A DNA stretch of 64,000 bases from Guyanagaster necrorhizus. Lineage: Eukaryota; Basidiomycota; Agaricomycetes; Agaricales; Physalacriaceae. Positions 59,737-64,000 of this stretch are shown here, piece by piece; within the stretch, counting starts at the first letter, position 1, and each line of letters starts with the position of its first letter. Position numbers and translations under genes: made by a program. Below the pieces are notes generated by a model, which saw only the letters and a list, made by a program, of their open reading frames with translations, did not search any database and was not told the origin of the DNA. The stretch lies in contig NW_025064883.1 in NCBI RefSeq assembly GCF_019112545.1, forward strand, positions 2,282,684 through 2,346,683. Direction: 5' to 3'.

Positions 59737-61485
59737 CTATCGCTTCAGCGCTTGAAAGTCGAAAACCGCTGATAGTCTGGCAGCCATTATTTTGCCAAAG
59801 AACATATCCATCGTTGTCCGATCAACAACACTAGTCGTCTTCTTGACGTTAGCGGAAAGGTTCCCAACAAACCTTCCATCGGCCAAGACAATGAAATGGC
59901 ATGCTCTCGTTCCAGCCTGGAGCCATGTCGCAGTGGCTTTTCTGTGGTCTCTTTCAATCAGCGACGCCCTGAGGCCTCCTTCCACAGCCATTCTACTCTT
60001 ATCAATGAGGAGCAGCCGGCCAGCATCGACCAAAGGTAAGCTCAAAGTTCAATCCCAACCCCGCGTACCGAGGGAAATCTTCCATCCCAAACATCCGTTC
60101 TTTCTGAGTCGACGACACTTGTCGACCATATCCTGCGGTTTAGTTTCGAGCCGTTCGAGGGAGTCATTGATTGGCCCGCTCAGATCAATGAGGCTATGCG
60201 TATAGAGGACCATAATCCTCAGTCAGTATGATGTTTAGTTGTTCCCCCCGGGAGAACGCTCTTGAGAAAGATAAACGGGAAGGTGACGCGGTCATCGCCT
60301 GCGCCTGGGACATAGTATGGCAAACGACACAACACCACCTTCCCATCACGTTCCAGTTCAGAAAACGTAGGGGAATCTTCCACTCGACCCGTCTAGCCTT
60401 GCGTAGGGCGAGATAGGTAGTGACAGCGTAACGCCAAATCTTTCGTTCATGTCATTAGACTGTAGTAGTTACACTCGGAATGAGAATCCCACTTTACTGA
60501 GGTCGGCGTCATCACTTACAACCCAAGAAGGATGGATATTTGGAACCGTGATACGTGCATGAAGGGCTTTGAGGATTGTGCTCGTAGAGAGAGATGAGTC
60601 TTTTATGGCTTCTCGAGACGGCACATGCAGAAGAGAAATGAATAATATTGGGATGCCCTCGATATCCATCAAGGTTTCCCATACGCTTGTCGTTATTTCC
60701 GTGGTCGAGAATGGAGGAGGCTCTGTTATCCTCATGAGGATAAGTTTGGAAAGACGATGTGTAAACTCTTACTAAGACCATACCTTATCTGCATTGATAA
60801 GAAGTCACTGAGCCCCTGGCAATATTCCTTCGGAGTAATCGGGTCGAGGTTGATGACAGAAGGACAACCGCGGCAGTATCTCCAGGTATCGATAGCTGCC
60901 ACGATGGCCGACCCAATGCCCAAGAAAGGTGCAAAAGACGACGTCAGAGCGCTATTGATTGAAGTCCTCAAAGCTGTCAAGGATCCCTTAGAAATAGGCC
61001 ATACCCTTCTTCTTGTTTGGTCCTTGGAATATTCCTTCTATTTCATCAAGATGAAGAATAGGATTGTGGCGTCTGGTAGGGCTAATCGTGCCATCAAAAA
61101 TTATTGTAGATCCGACAAGGAAAGGAGACTGGCAGGGGAAAACGGAGCAGACACAAAAGCCAGTAGAAACTCGCGCGATCTTGGGTATTGGCGTTGAAAG
61201 GGAGTAGAGCCCTTGAATATTTCGTATATGATTCGTAAATAAAGCGACCCCTCTGGACAAGCAGTCTCTTCGCTAATCAGGCTATCGCGGAACGACAATT
61301 GTATGTGTACTGAAAGCACATGCTATTTTGAATGGATCGTCGTCGCCGATTTCGGTATCGTTATCGAAGAATTTGCGGATCGCCATCCTGCAGAAATCCG
61401 TTTTCTCTGTGCCTGGACCGCTGCAAACTAGAGGAGCATAGTTCCTGCATCCGTTTTCTTTTCGTATGTTAAAGAAGGACTTCAT
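59737..61485 (-). pseudogene. Degenerate P-loop NTPase, Crinkler/RHS-like
   Basis: Minus-strand pieces appear in the order of a P-loop NTPase. 61485-61330 has APLVCSGPGTEKTDFCRMAI, a Walker A-like motif whose usual G-K is E-K. 61300-61110 has LSVHIQLSF, LYLRIIYEIF and PFSPASLLSL. About 61060-61025 has ILHLDEIEGIF, a Walker B-like motif. About 60970-60840 has SINSALTSSFAPFLGIGSAI, about 60690-60560 has VWETLMDIEGIPILFIS, and about 60380-60230 has TFSELERDGKVVLCRLPYYV. 60045-59737 forms a basic C-terminal piece. This order resembles the large NTPase of fungal Crinkler-like and RHS-type proteins, some of which end in a nuclease-like domain. Stops and frame changes occur between pieces, some perhaps at introns. 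Both the family and the pseudogene status are inferred. Confidence 0.4.
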
Positions 61486-61489
61486 GAAA

Positions 61490-62812
61490 CGTCTAAGTCT
61501 TTCGGCATTAGCACCGCTATGATGTGTGGATCCTCTCGGATTGGGTAAATGGGATCAGGAACCTTCTTTCGTTCTGAGAGAGACAGAGGTCGGTGGTGAG
61601 GATGGTTTTCTAGTCCTACGATTGTTTGCTTAGACCATGGCGGGACATGGTGCGTCTTCAATTACGACCAGGTCACCAATTGCGCATAGAAAGCTGCAGA
61701 ATATCTCAATCTATTCATGAGAATGGAGCCAGTATACCCTTCTTTTGATTTTCTAATGGAAATGTGGTGCTTTGCTGTTGATTCGCATCTGTTGAGGTCA
61801 CCGACGTGTACGAGGATAGCGGATAGACGTTCACCGCAAGGGTTAGGGGTGGTAGCCATCGAGGCAGGGCCATGATGGTCGCCGAAGATGTCGTCCATGA
61901 ATAGGTGAGAGTCATAGCTCTAAGCTTAATCGAGCGTGAGCCTCTCTACAGGTTTGTGTTGGTTTTCCTAGATAGCTGCTATATGGCTTGCTGATGTGTT
62001 TGTTTCTCACGTTTGTTGGTATTTGACTCGTAAAGCCGCTGCAGGTTGTCATGCTGAACTTGAAGCTCAGACCTCTGCGCTACCGTTCTCTCAGCTATCA
62101 TTGTCAATACTACCCTCCCCTTGAGCTACCCCGACCAGGAGGGGTGCTCTATATAACCTGGTGCTCGCGTCATTGATCGATTTGCCAGCATTTGCTTTCT
62201 GACATGACTTGAAATGACAAGAAGCCGCTATAGGAGCGCAAGAAATCTGTAACACTAACTTACAACCATTATCTTCGTCTTTAGAACAGTAGCCTCATTA
62301 TCACTGCGTAGTCCCAACAGGCTCTTAGTGTACCAGAAGATAAGCAGAACGCTCGATGTATCGAAGAAGGGTAAGCTTAATATACCACGAATGTCGTGTT
62401 AGTATCTCCATTGATACACCCCTAGAAGGGCCGAGGGCGCGATAGACGATCCGTGACCGATTCTACTTATGTTGCATATTGCTTGCGAGTACGCTGCGAG
62501 ATTCATTGAGAACGTCTGGTTCTGCCGACGTCAGCAATACCAATACAACTTTTCGGGGTACAATTCCAACAGCTTGGGACCAATGGGTATGGGTCTGCTA
62601 TATATTTATCGCCCGGTTCCATCATACACTTCTAGAGACTCCCGATCCTGCATCAGTTCACGTTTTTCTTGTAGTGATACACAATCTGGAGAGAAAAGCA
62701 ATGCTAGTGATAACTAAAAGGATCTGTCCAGGAAGCAAGTAGTTACAAACGGAGTTGAGCACATTACTGAGGGAAAAAATACACATTGCAGCATCTCCAT
62801 CAATTTCATCCA
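61490..62812. other. Region without a supported gene
   Basis: Might contain upstream exons of the NTPase-like gene (minus frames at 61662-61915), but nothing is recognisable. The right end is the CAND1 3' flank. Confidence 0.35.
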
Positions 62813-64000
62813 TTACTGTCCTCCCAACTCCTTCAACTCAACACTGAATGACGAGTTCTTCTTCAATTCCTCGACAAGGTTATCAAACTTGGGAGAAACA
62901 CCCGCTCCGATCTTGGTCAGAGCGCCGACAGCCCGTAACGCGCTTCTTTGCAGCTCCGCCGCGCGCTCGAGATCCTGCTTGACAGTGTCCTTGGTGACAG
63001 TTGCGCCCTTCATTGTCTTTTCGAGAGGTGGCGCAGCTTCGTCAAGCCTCTGCGACACAGCTGCAGGAGCTACCTGCGCGAGTCTGAAAAGCATCATGTG
63101 CGAAATGACCTTGATCTCATCTGATTCGTCCGAGAGACCTGGGATGACTCGGCCCAGAAATTCATGGAGGTCGATCTTGGTAAGGCATGTGTCCAGCTAT
63201 GCGAGAAATATGATTAACTATACACGCATCATTGGCGGTAAGAAGCGTACCAAGGTATACATAGTCTCATACGCCGTTTTACGGGTCTCGAGACCATCAT
63301 CGACTTTGTGCGTCCAAGGACCCATTTGCACTGTCCGAACGAGTTCTGGGTTAAGCATGGTCTCTTTGTAAAGACTAGACAGAAGGGCGGCCAAATGATC
63401 TCGGACAAGATGGGGTTTAGTACGAGCGGCCGAGTTGAGGGCAGACAAAGCTATACGTCTGACGGTCTAGGCAACGATTAACACTGATGAGAATTGGTAG
63501 GGGGGGCGTGCTTACTAGATCTTGGTCTAACATAAGGGATAAGAAGTCGACCAAGTAAGGCGATAACAGCTCATCATAGCTAGCTGGCGAGTCTGCAAAG
63601 GTATAACGGATAGCAGACACGACTGTTGCACGGGTAGCAGGATTTTGGTCTTGAATCCGGGCCTGTCAACAAAGCGTCGACAAAAATCTTCATGACGCAT
63701 ATTAAAAAAAAATTCGCACATGAAGCTGAGGCAAATATCTCGATGGATGGGTGATCGCCAATTTACCAAGACAGGCTGCTGCGACATTTCGCGTGGTCTC
63801 TTCGGAGTTCTCCGAGTTCTCGAATAGAGGCACCCATAGCAAGTCCGAGACGCCTTCTAGCTGACTTTGAGAACTATGTGTGACCACTTCTTTCAACGCA
63901 TGAAGAGATAGCAGTCGCTTCTTCGGATCACTCTCGACCATCTTAATGACAGCCGGCAAGAACAGATGCAGGTTGCCAATGGCAATGTTGCCTGGAAGAT
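62813..64000 (-). CDS. CAND1: CAND1/TIP120-like cullin-associated protein, 3' part (5' end beyond right edge)
   Basis: HEAT-repeat protein that exchanges substrate receptors on cullin-RING ligases by binding unneddylated cullins. Exons from the right edge read HLFLPAVIKMVESDPKKRLL (HEAT repeat), LLWVPLFENSENSEETTRNV, ACLGKLAITHPSRYLPQL, then after an intron ARIQDQNPATRATVVSAIRY, TVRRIALSALNSAARTKPHL and LYKETMLNPELVRTVQMGPW. HKVDDGLETRKTAYETMYTL and LDTCLTKIDLHEFLGRVIPG follow. The C-terminus is LRLAQVAPAAVSQRLD, PLEKTM, KQDLERAAELQRSALRAVGA and the stop at 62813. GPWTHKVDDGLETRKTAYE is a signature of the CAND1 C-terminal region. Only about the last 340 residues are in the window. Confidence 0.94.

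Noticed and set aside
59737..61485. NACHT/NLR-type NTPase
   Set aside because: The LYLRIIYEIF-PFSPASLLSL piece resembles the winged-helix part of fungal NLRs, but the later LHLDEI and APFLGIG blocks and the absence of repeats at the end fit a Crinkler/RHS-like order better. Not excluded.

Overview
The window is nuclear DNA of a filamentous basidiomycete, almost certainly a mushroom-forming agaricomycete. Genes are compact but rich in very short introns (mostly about 45-60 nt, GT/AG with consistent phases). The gene content is fungal: single-copy housekeeping genes lie beside lineage-specific secreted, membrane and F-box-like genes. Both edges cut through genes.

Layout. (1) 1-12.3 kb is a conserved block: the 5' part of RPB1 (minus, cut by the left edge at its active-site motif), divergent from VPS27/Hrs (ESCRT-0), then cytochrome c, the meiotic MutS homologue MSH4 and an unrecognised Ser/Thr-Pro-rich protein. 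(2) 12.3-23.7 kb is accessory and partly decayed: an F-box/LRR-like fragment, one intact small secreted Kre9/Knh1-type protein and an unrecognised minus-strand multi-exon gene. (3) 23.7-27.5 kb carries a kinase-fold gene lacking the catalytic HRD and DFG aspartates, and ADE8 (GAR transformylase). (4) 28.2-36.1 kb holds a large imperfect inverted duplication whose arms flank a MYST acetyltransferase gene. Each arm carries two lineage-specific genes facing each other; in each arm one or both copies carry a lesion. (5) 37.7-40.6 kb is a single-pass membrane protein built from tandemly duplicated Ser/Thr-rich exons. (6) 41.7-50.6 kb contains a seed-maturation/LEA-like protein with two tandem repeats, RPL19, a bacterial-type mannose-1-phosphate guanylyltransferase with an N-terminal coiled coil, and a HAL4/SAT4-type kinase. 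(7) 53.7-64 kb has a tRNA-Gly(TCC), the HECT ligase HUL5/UBE3C, a degenerate P-loop NTPase resembling the Crinkler/RHS type, and the 3' part of CAND1 (minus, cut by the right edge).

Themes. The housekeeping genes cover transcription (RPB1, MYST), endosomal sorting and ubiquitin biology (VPS27, HUL5, CAND1), respiration, purine and GDP-mannose synthesis and translation; nothing suggests co-regulated clusters apart from the shared RPB1/VPS27 promoter. The most unusual parts are the inverted duplication with complementary gene decay, the exon-repeat membrane protein, the pseudokinase and the ManC-like enzyme. Exon models were built by eye from splice signals, frame and remembered family motifs; no search was run.
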